NCBI RefSeq assembly: GCF_000875895.1
Contig: NZ_JXCF01000009.1
Location: 1-57,119, forward strand
Source of the DNA: Staphylococcus gallinarum
Lineage (GTDB): Bacteria; Bacillota; Bacilli; Staphylococcales; Staphylococcaceae
Reading direction: 5' to 3'
Length of the DNA stretch: 57,119 nt
Within the stretch, counting starts at the first letter, position 1. Each line of letters starts with the position of its first letter. The notes under the pieces are model-generated. The model saw only the letters and a list, made by a program, of their open reading frames with translations, ran no database searches and was not told where the DNA came from. The position numbers and the translations under genes are program-made. Below are positions 10,051 to 18,649 of the stretch, one piece after another.

Positions 10051-10896
10051 TTAAGAAGGATTTGAATTTTGAACTGCTTCAGAATCTTCATCATTAATTT
10101 CAGTTTGGCTAGCTATTTTTTGTTGTTTACGTGTAAAAAATATATATTTTTTATTAGCAATTGTACGATACAAAGCATATATAATGACACATAACAATCC
10201 AATAAATAAATAGAAGTAAATATGATATGGTAAATTATTTAAACTCAACGCGCCTAAAACGACTGACTGGGAAACGCCCTCAATAAGATAATATACCGGG
10301 TTTAACATTAAAATATGTGTCACAATACCTTCATTTGTAGTTGGAATAAAAATAATTGGCACAATAAAAAATGTTATCGCTGAAATAATGTAATATATTA
10401 AATTTAATTTCGTCGTTAATATAGAAATTAAACCCATAATAGTTGATACAACAACCATGAATATTAAAGCCATTATCACATAATATAATGTGGAAATAAC
10501 AGAGCTTTCTATATTAACTGGCGTCGCAAAAATGATAATAATAAGTGAAATAAACATTAAGATACTAGACGCTATAGTAATAATAATATTTTGGAAAATC
10601 GGATTTATATTATATAACTTACTAATGAAGTAATCTTTCTTATAAATCAAATAAACTTGGTAAATCGTTATCCACATAAAAGAAAAGCTTGTAAGTGCTG
10701 CTAATCGATAATACGCACGCGCTTGTTTTATTTCTTCTGTGTTATTCATTTTAAATACCAACATCATAATTAATAAGATAATAATGCTAGCAACGAATGG
10801 CGCAACAAACCATATCCATCTTTCTTTAAAACGTACCAAAACATGTTTTAACAGATATGGTATATTTTTATAAAAATTAATCAAACTATCTATCAT
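10051..10896 (-). CDS. ABC-2 type permease, TagG/TarG-like
   Basis: A 281-aa polytopic protein with about six hydrophobic segments after a short amphipathic N-terminus (LKHVLVRFKERW). This is the ABC-2 permease layout of TagG/TarG teichoic acid flippases. The FIVPIIFIPTTNEGI and MLNPVYYLIEGVSQSVV segments resemble the conserved loop and penultimate helix of that family (NPxYYxIEGxR). The last 40 residues are polar. It starts 9 bases after the gene for a degenerate TagH-like protein, so the two should form a complex. S. aureus is known to carry a separate functional tarGH, so this pair is a paralogue of unknown function. Confidence 0.75.
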   Translation of the reverse strand: MIDSLINFYKNIPYLLKHVLVRFKERWIWFVAPFVASIIILLIMMLVFKMNNTEEIKQARAYYRLAALTSFSFMWITIYQVYLIYKKDYFISKLYNINPIFQNIIITIASSILMFISLIIIIFATPVNIESSVISTLYYVIMALIFMVVVSTIMGLISILTTKLNLIYYIISAITFFIVPIIFIPTTNEGIVTHILMLNPVYYLIEGVSQSVVLGALSLNNLPYHIYFYLFIGLLCVIIYALYRTIANKKYIFFTRKQQKIASQTEINDEDSEAVQNSNPS

Positions 10897-10905
10897 TATT
10901 CACAC

Positions 10906-12438
10906 CTACAATTCAATATATAACCATTTATTATTTTTTAAATCTGCCATATAGTAACCGTCACCTGATTTAGTAATCCAGAAGTCACCTTCAATATCAA
11001 ATTTCTTTTTCAATTTATCTTTATCCTTTATCGGAATAGTAAAGCCTGTTAATTTATTTTGATCATTGAAAATCATTGATATTGGCTGTTGTACAATTGG
11101 TACAACAAATCGATTATCTTTATCAGTTTCTGGTACTAACGAATCTGTCACTTTGCCATGCTTTTTATGTAAGTGACTGTTAAAAAATTCATTATAGTTA
11201 CTATAATTTTTATGCATATATGGTGCTATACTTTTAAAACTATGTGATTCAAACAAACCTGCTGGATCAAAATAACGTAATTTGTTTTTCGCAATTCTAT
11301 AATTCTTGTTATCTACTACCACACGGTAATATTTTGTATTTTCTCCTGTTATCGTAACAAATCCATATTTAGCAACTGTCTTTGCAGCAGTATTCTGCAT
11401 GCTATCTAATTTCACAGAATCAGCAAGTACAATTCCATACGCTAGCTTTTCTTCATATGGGTTTTTATGTTGGTTTTGAATTGTAGACTGATCAATATTT
11501 TGGTTAATATTTAATTTACCAATGTCATTGAACATTAAAAGAGCCATTATGATCAGCCCTATTAAAAATATACTGATTAAACTCCAAAATCTATATAACG
11601 AAACTGGTGGTCTTACATGATTATAACGTTCAACGCGTCTAAAGTTATATGTTAATTCAGGTATACGTGCCCTAGATTTTTTCCAGTCCACATCAAAATT
11701 TTCTTTTTCCTCAGCTGTTTCTAAAGAAGTACGATCAATTTCATGATCTCTATAAAGCGGTAGGACTTGTTTCAGTGAGCCTTCCTTTCTTAATTGACCA
11801 TGTGAGAACCAAGCTATATAATTACTCGTTCTTGCAACACGCTCGACATCATCCTCTATCATGACCATAGTTAAACTCTTGCTTATGTATTCATCCGTTA
11901 ATTCAATTGCACGCTCAAAAAATGTCTCATCCAAATGTGTGATAACTTGGTTAAAGATAAGAATATTAGCATTAGATGTACGCGCCAACGTAAATAATAG
12001 ACGCGCATATGCTTCATCCGTTAATTCATTTATCTTCGTCGTTTCCGCTTCTGTTAAATGAGCATATTTTAAAATCTGTTCCACTTTATGTTCAGATGCT
12101 TTATATGGAAATAATAATACCGCATTTTTCACATAATCAAGTACAGTATTATCTTGCATCGACCTATCTTGCATATCTGCATAAAATAAATCAGTCTTTC
12201 TTACAACCTTACCTTTATCAGGTTTAATTTCACCACTCAAAATACGACCGACACGTTCTTTAGAAGATTCTGGTTCACCAATAATACCTAAAGCCTCACC
12301 TTGATAGATATGTAGGTTAATATTATTCAATTCTATATCTTCAGCATCATAACCAAAAGGTAGATACCATTTTTTAGATTGTTTATTTCTATAATAATGC
12401 GTTACATTAAGTAACTTTAAAATAATTGAACTACCCAT
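10906..12438 (-). CDS. TagH-like protein with a degenerate ABC ATPase domain and an extracellular domain
   Basis: A 510-aa protein. Residues 1-230 align with TagH/TarH ATPases, but every catalytic motif is altered. Walker A reads GEPESSKER (54-62), with Lys60 kept and the glycines and Ser/Thr lost. The signature position reads LTDEA (139-143). Walker B ends FNQ (162-164) in place of the normal Asp-Glu. The H-loop reads IEDD. One transmembrane helix at about 285-304 follows, then about 200 outward-facing residues ending in small beta-rich repeats, as in the long Bacillus TagH. It probably cannot hydrolyse ATP normally. It is downstream of yfhH (15-base gap) and upstream of its permease partner. 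Annotators often call it an ATP-binding protein, which the motifs do not support. Confidence 0.75.
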   Translation of the reverse strand: MGSSIILKLLNVTHYYRNKQSKKWYLPFGYDAEDIELNNINLHIYQGEALGIIGEPESSKERVGRILSGEIKPDKGKVVRKTDLFYADMQDRSMQDNTVLDYVKNAVLLFPYKASEHKVEQILKYAHLTEAETTKINELTDEAYARLLFTLARTSNANILIFNQVITHLDETFFERAIELTDEYISKSLTMVMIEDDVERVARTSNYIAWFSHGQLRKEGSLKQVLPLYRDHEIDRTSLETAEEKENFDVDWKKSRARIPELTYNFRRVERYNHVRPPVSLYRFWSLISIFLIGLIIMALLMFNDIGKLNINQNIDQSTIQNQHKNPYEEKLAYGIVLADSVKLDSMQNTAAKTVAKYGFVTITGENTKYYRVVVDNKNYRIAKNKLRYFDPAGLFESHSFKSIAPYMHKNYSNYNEFFNSHLHKKHGKVTDSLVPETDKDNRFVVPIVQQPISMIFNDQNKLTGFTIPIKDKDKLKKKFDIEGDFWITKSGDGYYMADLKNNKWLYIEL

Positions 12439-12453
12439 TCTATCGTCATCCTT

Positions 12454-12768
12454 CTACAATTTTAATAATGCTACTGGCAATCCTTCTTCAGGTTCTGAAC
12501 TATTAATTCTAAATCCCCATGCAAATATGCCCTTTAGACGTTCCACCTTAAAATAACTATCTGTACCATCATTTAATTTATAAATTTTACCTATTTCTAT
12601 TTTAGTTCTATCAACTAAATAGCTTTCGGCCACAATGACTTTACTTTGATAGACGTCATATTCATTTAAAATGCCATTCATCTCAGCTTTTCTCATTTTT
12701 TCTTTATAACCTTGAATTTCATGTCTTAATTCAATTTCACTCATCTCACTCAATTTCTTCTGTTCCAC
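12454..12768 (-). CDS. yfhH: YfhH family protein (DUF1811)
   Basis: A 104-aa protein of the Firmicutes YfhH family, function unknown. It has an N-terminal helix ([19 protein letters not shown]) and a small SH3-like beta domain ([24 protein letters not shown]). The chosen start is the GTG that follows AGAGAGTGG by about eight bases and gives the usual length; a GTG four codons upstream is in frame but overlaps that site. The start lies inside the end of recX (23-base overlap), so the two are translationally coupled, as in Bacillus where recX and yfhH are adjacent. Confidence 0.85.
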   Translation of the reverse strand: MEQKKLSEMSEIELRHEIQGYKEKMRKAEMNGILNEYDVYQSKVIVAESYLVDRTKIEIGKIYKLNDGTDSYFKVERLKGIFAWGFRINSSEPEEGLPVALLKL

Positions 12769-13564
12769 TATTGATACCACTCTCTTCTAACTTTGACTTG
12801 ATTTTATCATAGGTATAACCTTTTCTCATAAGACCTTCTATTGTCTTATTGATTAATTGACTACCCGTATATTTTCTCGTATTTTTATTATAAACTTTTT
12901 CTAAATCTTTCTGTATTAATAGATCAACCTCTTCTTCAGATTGTGAAAAATCCATTTCAGACATAACTTCTTTTATCTTTTCAAAGGAATAGCCTTTTTG
13001 TAATAGTGATTGCGTTAATTTTTCTTTTCTTTTAATACTTGGTCCCTTTTTTTGATTCCAAATTTTATTAGCTAATTTCAGAATATCTTCCAAAGGTTGT
13101 TCCGCTTCATATAGTTGGCCGTATTCATCTATAATTGATTTTTCAATACCAGATTGATGCAACTTCTGTTTATATACCCCAGGACCTTTGTCAGTAGTCA
13201 AAATCATTGTATTTTTTAAACTATTTGCAAAATCATTATGATCAATTAGCTTTTCTTTATGACAATAATCAATTACTTTAGCTATTACCATTTCAGAAAA
13301 TTCTTTCTTAACTAGATATTGTTGTACTTCAAATTCAGTTCTTTTTCTATAAGAAAGGTATTGTATTGCTGCATTTAAAGCCTGTCGATATGACTCGTAT
13401 TTTTGAATCTTTTCCATATCACTCGCTTCTAAGATTTGACCTTTTTTCAAATTGAATTGGACAAAAGTATCAACATCTATTCCCATTTCAAATGCTTCAT
13501 CTAAGTATAAATTGAATCGTTCTTTATTGTTTTTTTGCACTTCTATTTTTGTGATTTTCGGCAT
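12746..13564 (-). CDS. recX: Recombination regulator RecX
   Basis: RecX binds RecA filaments and limits their extension. This 272-aa protein is long for the family, as in other staphylococci, and contains repeated three-helix units, for example [18 protein letters not shown] and [27 protein letters not shown]. The start (MPKITKIEV) is eight bases after GGAG; the GTG three codons upstream overlaps that site. It appears to be the first gene of the run recX, yfhH, TagH-like, TagG-like. Confidence 0.92.
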   Translation of the reverse strand: MPKITKIEVQKNNKERFNLYLDEAFEMGIDVDTFVQFNLKKGQILEASDMEKIQKYESYRQALNAAIQYLSYRKRTEFEVQQYLVKKEFSEMVIAKVIDYCHKEKLIDHNDFANSLKNTMILTTDKGPGVYKQKLHQSGIEKSIIDEYGQLYEAEQPLEDILKLANKIWNQKKGPSIKRKEKLTQSLLQKGYSFEKIKEVMSEMDFSQSEEEVDLLIQKDLEKVYNKNTRKYTGSQLINKTIEGLMRKGYTYDKIKSKLEESGINSGTEEIE

Positions 13565-13740
13565 TTTACTCACTCCACTTAATAAGAATAACTTATATCA
13601 CATATGAATGGAATTATAGTGACTATTATAATGTTTTTTTAAGCTTTATTTCAAAAAAATATTACCTCATTAGCTATATATACTGTTCCACCTTTCCTAT
13701 TATAAATTACAATTTTATATATTGAAATTATTGATACAAA

Positions 13741-13771
13741 AAACTCAACACCTACGTGAGATGTTGAGTTT
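13741..13771 (-). terminator. sgtB terminator
   Basis: A perfect 10-bp stem (AAACTCAACA, 13741-13750, with 13762-13771) starts five bases past the sgtB stop codon. On the minus strand it is followed by T residues. Confidence 0.85.
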
Positions 13772-13775
13772 CTAC

Positions 13776-14588
13776 TTATACACCTAATTGTTCAATAGCT
13801 GTACGATATTGCTCTTCAGTAATATAGTTTTGCTGTTTCATTTTTTCTAAATTAACTTTAACTCTATTAATAAAATTATCTGACATATCATTTAAATCAT
13901 ATACGCTAGGTGCATTCACCTTGCTGGCTAACATTGCACTTTGTAACACAGTAATTTGCGGTAAATTTGAATTATTCTTATTCGTTGTTGTGCCAAAATA
14001 ATGATTAGCAGCTGATTCAACTGTATATTGATTACTTCCAAAGTAAATATTATTTACGTAAAAACTTAAAATTTGATCCTTATCATATGTCTTTTCAACT
14101 CTATGCGCTACAAACAATTCTTTAATTTTACGTGTGATGGATTGTTCGTTATCATAAAAATAATTTTTAACAACTTGTTGTGTTAATGTACTACCACCTT
14201 GAACATTATTGTCACTTAAAGTTGAAAATAATGCTCGAGAAGTACCTTTGAAATCAAAGCCATGGTGTTTGTAAAAGCGTTCATCTTCCATTGCTACAAA
14301 TGCACCTTTAGTGTAGTCAGGCATGTCTGCAGCAGATACATAACTTGATTTATCTTCTATACTCTTTAAGTCATCAACATTTGCTTGCAAAGATAAGGCA
14401 TACATAACACCTATAAAAATTGCGAAGATTAATACGATTGGTAATAATATTTTGAATATTAAACCCCTACCTTTTTTCTTTTTCTGCGGTTTACTCACCG
14501 GTTGAACATAAGTGTTGTGATAGGGCTGATTATAATTTTTCTCTTTTGACTGCATTGTGGATTGCTTGTAACGATCGCTTCTTTTCAT
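13776..14588 (-). CDS. sgtB: Monofunctional peptidoglycan glycosyltransferase SgtB
   Basis: It polymerises lipid II into glycan strands at the outer membrane face, without a transpeptidase domain. The protein is 270 aa: a basic cytoplasmic tail, one transmembrane helix at about 43-67, then the GT51 domain. The family motifs are present: catalytic Glu101 in [37 protein letters not shown] and [21 protein letters not shown]. In S. aureus this gene is induced through VraSR; the vra operon lies 8 kb away in the window. It is the only gene of its unit. Confidence 0.95.
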   Translation of the reverse strand: MKRSDRYKQSTMQSKEKNYNQPYHNTYVQPVSKPQKKKKGRGLIFKILLPIVLIFAIFIGVMYALSLQANVDDLKSIEDKSSYVSAADMPDYTKGAFVAMEDERFYKHHGFDFKGTSRALFSTLSDNNVQGGSTLTQQVVKNYFYDNEQSITRKIKELFVAHRVEKTYDKDQILSFYVNNIYFGSNQYTVESAANHYFGTTTNKNNSNLPQITVLQSAMLASKVNAPSVYDLNDMSDNFINRVKVNLEKMKQQNYITEEQYRTAIEQLGV

Positions 14589-14849
14589 GCGGCAGCTCCT
14601 TTATATTGCTCTCACTATATTATAAGTGAGTTTAACAAGAGTTTAAACGTTTATCTACAAGAAAGTACAAAAATCAGTCGCAAGGTGTATGAATATCTCA
14701 ATATCAAGTTTTAAAAAGCTTTCAAATGAATAGATTTACTTCAAATAAATAGTTATTTTTACTTAGTGAGCAAATAAAAAAATGTCACTCTCTACTATAT
14801 TAATAGAAAATAACATTTTTGCTTTAATCAAATTAATTAATAAAACAGT

Positions 14850-14898
14850 CTAGGACATTAGTCTTTCAGACTAAATTAAAATCGATAATTTTTACTGT
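14850..14898 (+). repeat. Degenerate intergenic repeat, small part (copy 1)
   Basis: The sequence CTAGGACATTAGTCTTTCAG and the bases after it match 17492-17538 imperfectly. Both copies lie a few hundred bases left of a larger shared block, in the same orientation. Confidence 0.55.
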
Positions 14899-15001
14899 TA
14901 ATGATTTGTAATTTTACTTAATTCTTCATTACTTAACTCGTTTTTTCAATACTTAGTTTATCTCAGTGATAATTTCTGTCTCAATTACTTCAATATAAAG
15001 C

Positions 15002-15163
15002 GTCTTATTTTTTGTAGTAACAATATATAAGAACTGAGTATTGTTTACGAGATACCTGAGAAAGTAGGATGCGTGTCGAGAAGGAGGATTGACCCAGCCT
15101 CAAGTTATCAAGGTATGCAAGCAATAACAAGCCCATCAAAGATTAAAAATCTTTGATGGGCTT
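15002..15163 (+). repeat. Degenerate intergenic repeat, large part (copy 1)
   Basis: It shares with 17754-17905 the segments GTCTT..TTTTTGTAGTAA, ACGAGATACCTGAG and CAATAACAAGCCCAT..TTTGATG. The central part (15041-15128) is also a worn relative of the 86-bp repeat at 40974 and 41187 (CGAGAnnCCTGAGGGA ... CAATAA). It is the most degraded of four copies. Confidence 0.6.
15129..15163 (-). terminator. Terminator of the DJ-1 family gene
   Basis: A perfect 15-bp stem (15129-15143 with 15149-15163) around a TAAAA loop lies 85 bases past the stop codon. A T-rich tail follows on the minus strand. It forms the right end of the repeat copy. Confidence 0.7.
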
Positions 15164-15247
15164 AATGCTGGGTATTTATGTCCCAGACTCAAATTGATTT
15201 AAAAGTGATGACTTAAATAATTATCAAACACTGTGTTTACGTTATAA

Positions 15248-15766
15248 CTAGTCATTTAGTTGATTAACAATTTCTCTATTGAAATCGTCTAAATCGTCTG
15301 GTGTACGGCTTGTTACGATATTTTTATCAACTACTACTGATTCATCGACTACTTGCGCACCAGCGTTAGATAAGTCTTTACGTACATTTAATACAGCAGT
15401 AAGTGTACGACCATTTAAATCATCTGTGTCAATTAATATTTGTGGACCATGGCATATAGCAAATGTTGGCACGTCATTTTTAGTGAAGTACTTAGCAAAT
15501 GTACCGTATCTACCTTCAGAATCACCACGTAAATGGTCTGGTGAGAAACCACCTGGGATTAATAAACCATCATAGTCTTCTGGTTTTGCATCGGCAATAC
15601 TTAAATCAACAGTGGCTTTTGCGCCATGTTTCCCAACGACTTCACTATTTGCTTCATCACCAATAATAACGACTTCATGACCTGCCTCTTCAATTGCTTC
15701 TTGTGGACTTGTTAATTCAATATCTTCAAATTCATCAGTTACAATAACTGCTACTTTTTTAGCCAT
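15248..15766 (-). CDS. DJ-1/PfpI family protein (general stress protein 18 type)
   Basis: A 172-aa single-domain DJ-1/PfpI protein. The nucleophile elbow AICHGPQ places the reactive Cys105 and His106, and [10 protein letters not shown] is the conserved glycine loop. Glu18 is the acidic partner seen in the family. Relatives such as Bacillus YfkM are stress-induced and have been assigned protease, deglycase or glyoxalase activities, none of which can be chosen from sequence. It follows AAAGGTGAT by a good spacing. It lies next to the 57-aa gene and YfkAB; in Bacillus, yfkM and yfkA are also near each other. Confidence 0.88.
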   Translation of the reverse strand: MAKKVAVIVTDEFEDIELTSPQEAIEEAGHEVVIIGDEANSEVVGKHGAKATVDLSIADAKPEDYDGLLIPGGFSPDHLRGDSEGRYGTFAKYFTKNDVPTFAICHGPQILIDTDDLNGRTLTAVLNVRKDLSNAGAQVVDESVVVDKNIVTSRTPDDLDDFNREIVNQLND

Positions 15767-15860
15767 GTAATATCACCTTTCTCTTTTATGTTCTATATTT
15801 TATATAGACAAAAGTAACGTGAATTAAACATTATTAAACAAATCTGAATACCTATAGATA

Positions 15861-16034
15861 CTATTGATCATTTGATTTAGATACTGTTTTAACTTTTTCC
15901 TCTAATTGATCTAAAAGTCCGATCCATTCATCAATATCTTCCACTCTAACTTCATCAGGGTTTACATGATCAATGTCATCAATGAATTTTTCTAATCTTG
16001 TTTTAATTTGATCAATTGTTTGGTTTTCATTCAT
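15861..16034 (-). CDS. Small acidic protein, SE1561-like family
   Basis: A 57-aa reading frame, MNENQTIDQIKTRLEKFI to TVSKSNDQ. It is strongly acidic (run VNPDEVRVEDIDEW) with two predicted helices. AAGGAG lies 11 bases before the ATG. Position and character fit the small conserved staphylococcal family named SE1561 in annotation pipelines; I recall the name but cannot confirm the match. Function is unknown. It is divergent from yfkAB. Confidence 0.65.
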   Translation of the reverse strand: MNENQTIDQIKTRLEKFIDDIDHVNPDEVRVEDIDEWIGLLDQLEEKVKTVSKSNDQ

Positions 16035-16293
16035 TTTGTAAGGAACTCCTTTATATAAGATATGTTAATCCTAACATGAATTTGACAAAAATAGGTATAG
16101 TCTGAATAATATTTATAGTAAAATAGAAGAATTAGTACTATTATCATAATCATTTATATACCTATAATGATTACTACATAAAATTTAATTCATTATAAGT
16201 AGCTATTAGTAATGATAAATGTTCAATCTGTACATGATAACCGCTAATCAATTCATTTAAATATAGAAAAGCAAAAAGAAGGAAGTTTTAATA

Positions 16294-17448
16294 ATGCTAA
16301 ACACCTATAGTGTGAATACTAAAAAACCTATCACGATTACTAACGACCCTTGGGAATCATATAACGATATTCAGGCACATAATCAATTGACGTTGAGTAA
16401 TATAGAATTTACGACAACTAATTTATGTAATATGCGTTGCAGCCATTGTGCTGTAGGCTATACATTACAAACAACGGACCCTGACCCATTACCAATGGAT
16501 TTGATTTATCGCAGATTAGATGAAATCCCACACCTAAAAACGATGTCAATTACTGGTGGAGAGCCAATGTTCTCTAAAAAATCTATAAGAAATGTTGTTA
16601 AACCATTGTTAAAATATGCCTACGATCGTGGCATCTATGTCCAAATGAACTCAAACTTAACATTGCCATTAGATAGATATTTAGACATTGCAGAATATAT
16701 TGATGTAATGCACATCTCTCACAATTGGGGAACAATTGATACATTCACCGATGTTGGCTTTGGAGCAATGGAAAAACAACCACCAATCAAAGCTAAATTA
16801 AAGTTATACGATCAAATGATTACTAATGCACGTACATTGTCTGAACAAGGTATGTTTATATCTGCAGAAACAATGTTAAACCAAAGTACCTTACCCCATT
16901 TAGAAAAAATACATCAAGAAATTGTAAATGATATGAAATGTAGTCGCCATGAAATACATCCGATGTATCCTGCTGATTTTGCCAGTCAATTAGAAGTCTT
17001 ACCATTAGCTGATATGAAAAAAGCAATTCATCATTTATTAGACTTTCGTGATCCTAATACTTGGATGTTATTTGGTACATTGCCTATTTACCCTTGTATC
17101 AATGATGAACAAGACCAAGCATTACTTCAACGATTACGTGATACTGAAAATGTTACTATGAGAAATGATCCTGACGGACGAAACAGATTAAATGTCAATG
17201 TGTTTACTGGTAATGTCATTGTGACTGACTTTGGTGATGAAAATGGAACTATTTCTAATATCAAATCAGATAAATTACCAGATGTCTTTAATCAATGGTT
17301 ACAAACACCTTTAGCACAATCATTAAATTGTCATTGTTCAGAATTTAATTGTTTGGGTCCAAATGTATTAGTAAAAAATATGTATTACCCTAATACTGAC
17401 TTTAAAGAAAAAGAACGTCAAATGCACCGTATATATTCAATGACATAA
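16294..17448 (+). CDS. yfkAB: Radical SAM protein YfkAB
   Basis: A 384-aa radical SAM protein. The cluster motif CNMRCSHC binds the 4Fe-4S/SAM cluster, followed by the MSITGGEPMF glycine motif. Near the C-terminus CHCSEFNC gives the CxCxxxxC motif that defines the YfkAB subfamily and suggests a second cluster site. The middle region carries the family block MYPADFASQLEVLP. Substrate and product are unknown. Divergent neighbours are the small acidic protein and the DJ-1 protein, and repeats bracket this trio. The start follows AGAAGGAAG at normal spacing. Confidence 0.88.
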   Translation: MLNTYSVNTKKPITITNDPWESYNDIQAHNQLTLSNIEFTTTNLCNMRCSHCAVGYTLQTTDPDPLPMDLIYRRLDEIPHLKTMSITGGEPMFSKKSIRNVVKPLLKYAYDRGIYVQMNSNLTLPLDRYLDIAEYIDVMHISHNWGTIDTFTDVGFGAMEKQPPIKAKLKLYDQMITNARTLSEQGMFISAETMLNQSTLPHLEKIHQEIVNDMKCSRHEIHPMYPADFASQLEVLPLADMKKAIHHLLDFRDPNTWMLFGTLPIYPCINDEQDQALLQRLRDTENVTMRNDPDGRNRLNVNVFTGNVIVTDFGDENGTISNIKSDKLPDVFNQWLQTPLAQSLNCHCSEFNCLGPNVLVKNMYYPNTDFKEKERQMHRIYSMT

Positions 17449-17491
17449 AATCATATGTAATAAGTATTTATAAGTGAATATATTACATGAG

Positions 17492-17538
17492 CCTAGACAT
17501 TCGTCTTACAGATTAAAATAAATTCGATGACTTTTAAC
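17492..17538 (+). repeat. Degenerate intergenic repeat, small part (copy 2)
   Basis: The bases CCTAGACATTCGTCTTACAG and following match 14850-14898 with scattered changes. Confidence 0.55.
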
Positions 17539-17753
17539 ATCCTTTTAGGATGATAAAAAGAAGCACCATAGAAATGGTTGCATACATTTTTGTGGAATTG
17601 TTTCTACTAAATGATATTCAATAGGTGCGATGTCGGTTTTAGGTATAAGTATTACAGTTTCCATTGGTAGAGTTAATTGAGATATATTTAAAATTTTTAT
17701 ACATAAGACACCTCGTTAATTTAGTTTAGTATGTTTATTAAATTATACGAAGT

Positions 17754-17905
17754 GTCTTCTTTTTTGTAGTAATGATATATGCACTTCGTCTTGTTTTCGA
17801 GACACCTGAGGGATTAGGGCGAGTGCCAAGACCAATGCTCGATCCATCCCCCTAGATAAGCGATCAATAACAAGCCCATTAATGATCAAAAACCTTTGAT
17901 GAGCT
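17754..17905 (+). repeat. Degenerate intergenic repeat, large part (copy 2)
   Basis: It shares its ends and middle with 15002-15163. Its core (17790-17870: CGAGACACCTGAGGGA ... CCCCTAGATAAGCGA ... CAATAA) is clearly the same element as the 86-bp repeat at 40974. It lies in the same orientation as copy 1, so recombination between them would delete about 2.7 kb. Confidence 0.65.
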
Positions 17906-17940
17906 TTACGAAACAATGATTTACAACACAACATATAAAA

Positions 17941-17978
17941 AAACTACCTACAAAACAATAATGTTCTGTAGATAGTTT
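17941..17978 (-). terminator. Thioesterase gene terminator
   Basis: AAACTACCTACAAAAC pairs imperfectly with GTTCTGTAGATAGTTT. It lies 28 bases past the stop codon, and the minus strand continues into T residues. Confidence 0.7.
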
Positions 17979-18006
17979 CATCATTTAAGAATTTAACACC
18001 TATACT

Positions 18007-18528
18007 TTATTCTATTTTTTGTACATTCGACAAAAATTCTATTGTGTTTTTACTCTCTGTTCGACGTTCTTTACGTCGTTTAACGCGAGCAGGCGCCGTA
18101 TCATGGAACCATTTTTCAGTTTCAGATTCAGGATATACGTCTGGGACTCCAACAGGCTTACCTTGATCATCCAATGCAACAAATGTTAAAAAACTAAGTG
18201 CTGCTAAATGACGTTCATTATTCAATACATCTTCAATTATAATTTGTACACATACTTCCATAGATGATGTGCCTGCAAATGTGACCATCGCTTCGTAAGA
18301 TACAACATCTCCTGTTTTTATTGGCTTCAAGAAGTCTACAGAATCCGTAGACGCTGTCACCACTTGTGCATTACTATGTTTCATAGCTGTAATAGCAGCA
18401 ATTTGATCAATATTAGCCATCATAGTTCCACCAAACATTGTGTGATGGTGGTTAGTGTCTTGTGGAAAAACTTGTAACGCCTTCACACTACGTCCTTCTG
18501 ACATTGGCTTACTCTTTCGATTTCCCAT
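18007..18528 (-). CDS. Acyl-CoA thioesterase, hotdog fold
   Basis: A 173-aa single hotdog-domain protein of the YkhA/YciA-like acyl-CoA hydrolase group. The active-site region is NHHHTMFGGTMMANIDQIAAITA, with the helix-capping Gly-Gly and the catalytic Asp/Glu position. DSVDFLKPI forms the strand that packs against CoA. It should cleave fatty acyl-CoA to free acid and CoA in the cytoplasm; chain-length preference cannot be read. The basic C-terminal tail (ARVKRRKERR) is typical of the staphylococcal form. Monocistronic. Confidence 0.88.
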   Translation of the reverse strand: MGNRKSKPMSEGRSVKALQVFPQDTNHHHTMFGGTMMANIDQIAAITAMKHSNAQVVTASTDSVDFLKPIKTGDVVSYEAMVTFAGTSSMEVCVQIIIEDVLNNERHLAALSFLTFVALDDQGKPVGVPDVYPESETEKWFHDTAPARVKRRKERRTESKNTIEFLSNVQKIE

Positions 18529-18649
18529 ATATACTCATATCCCCTCTTTAAGTCGTATGACCTATCTGTAAATTATTTATACAAACAAGATTTAATTCAA
18601 TTTTTCCCATTATAATTTTCATCATCGTTTATATCTCAGTTATTAGAAT

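Larger units (their letters stand above)
14589..15247. other. Gene-free intergenic region
   Basis: No reading frame with a ribosome binding site is seen. The right part holds a degenerate repeat (from 14850) and the DJ-1 gene terminator; the left part should hold the sgtB promoter. A weak 8-bp hairpin with AAAAATGT arms lies at about 14778-14820. The phrase GAGTCTGGGACATAAAT (minus strand, about 15174-15190) is a word I remember as common between S. aureus genes. Confidence 0.6.
17449..17940. other. Gene-free intergenic region rich in worn repeats
   Basis: About 500 bases between yfkAB and the thioesterase terminator. Apart from the repeat segments annotated separately I see no gene. A 63-codon minus-strand frame here is repeat sequence without a ribosome binding site. 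Confidence 0.6.

Noticed and set aside
17743..17934. 63-codon minus-strand reading frame
   Set aside because: It lies entirely in the degenerate repeat, lacks a ribosome binding site, and its composition is unlike the real proteins nearby.
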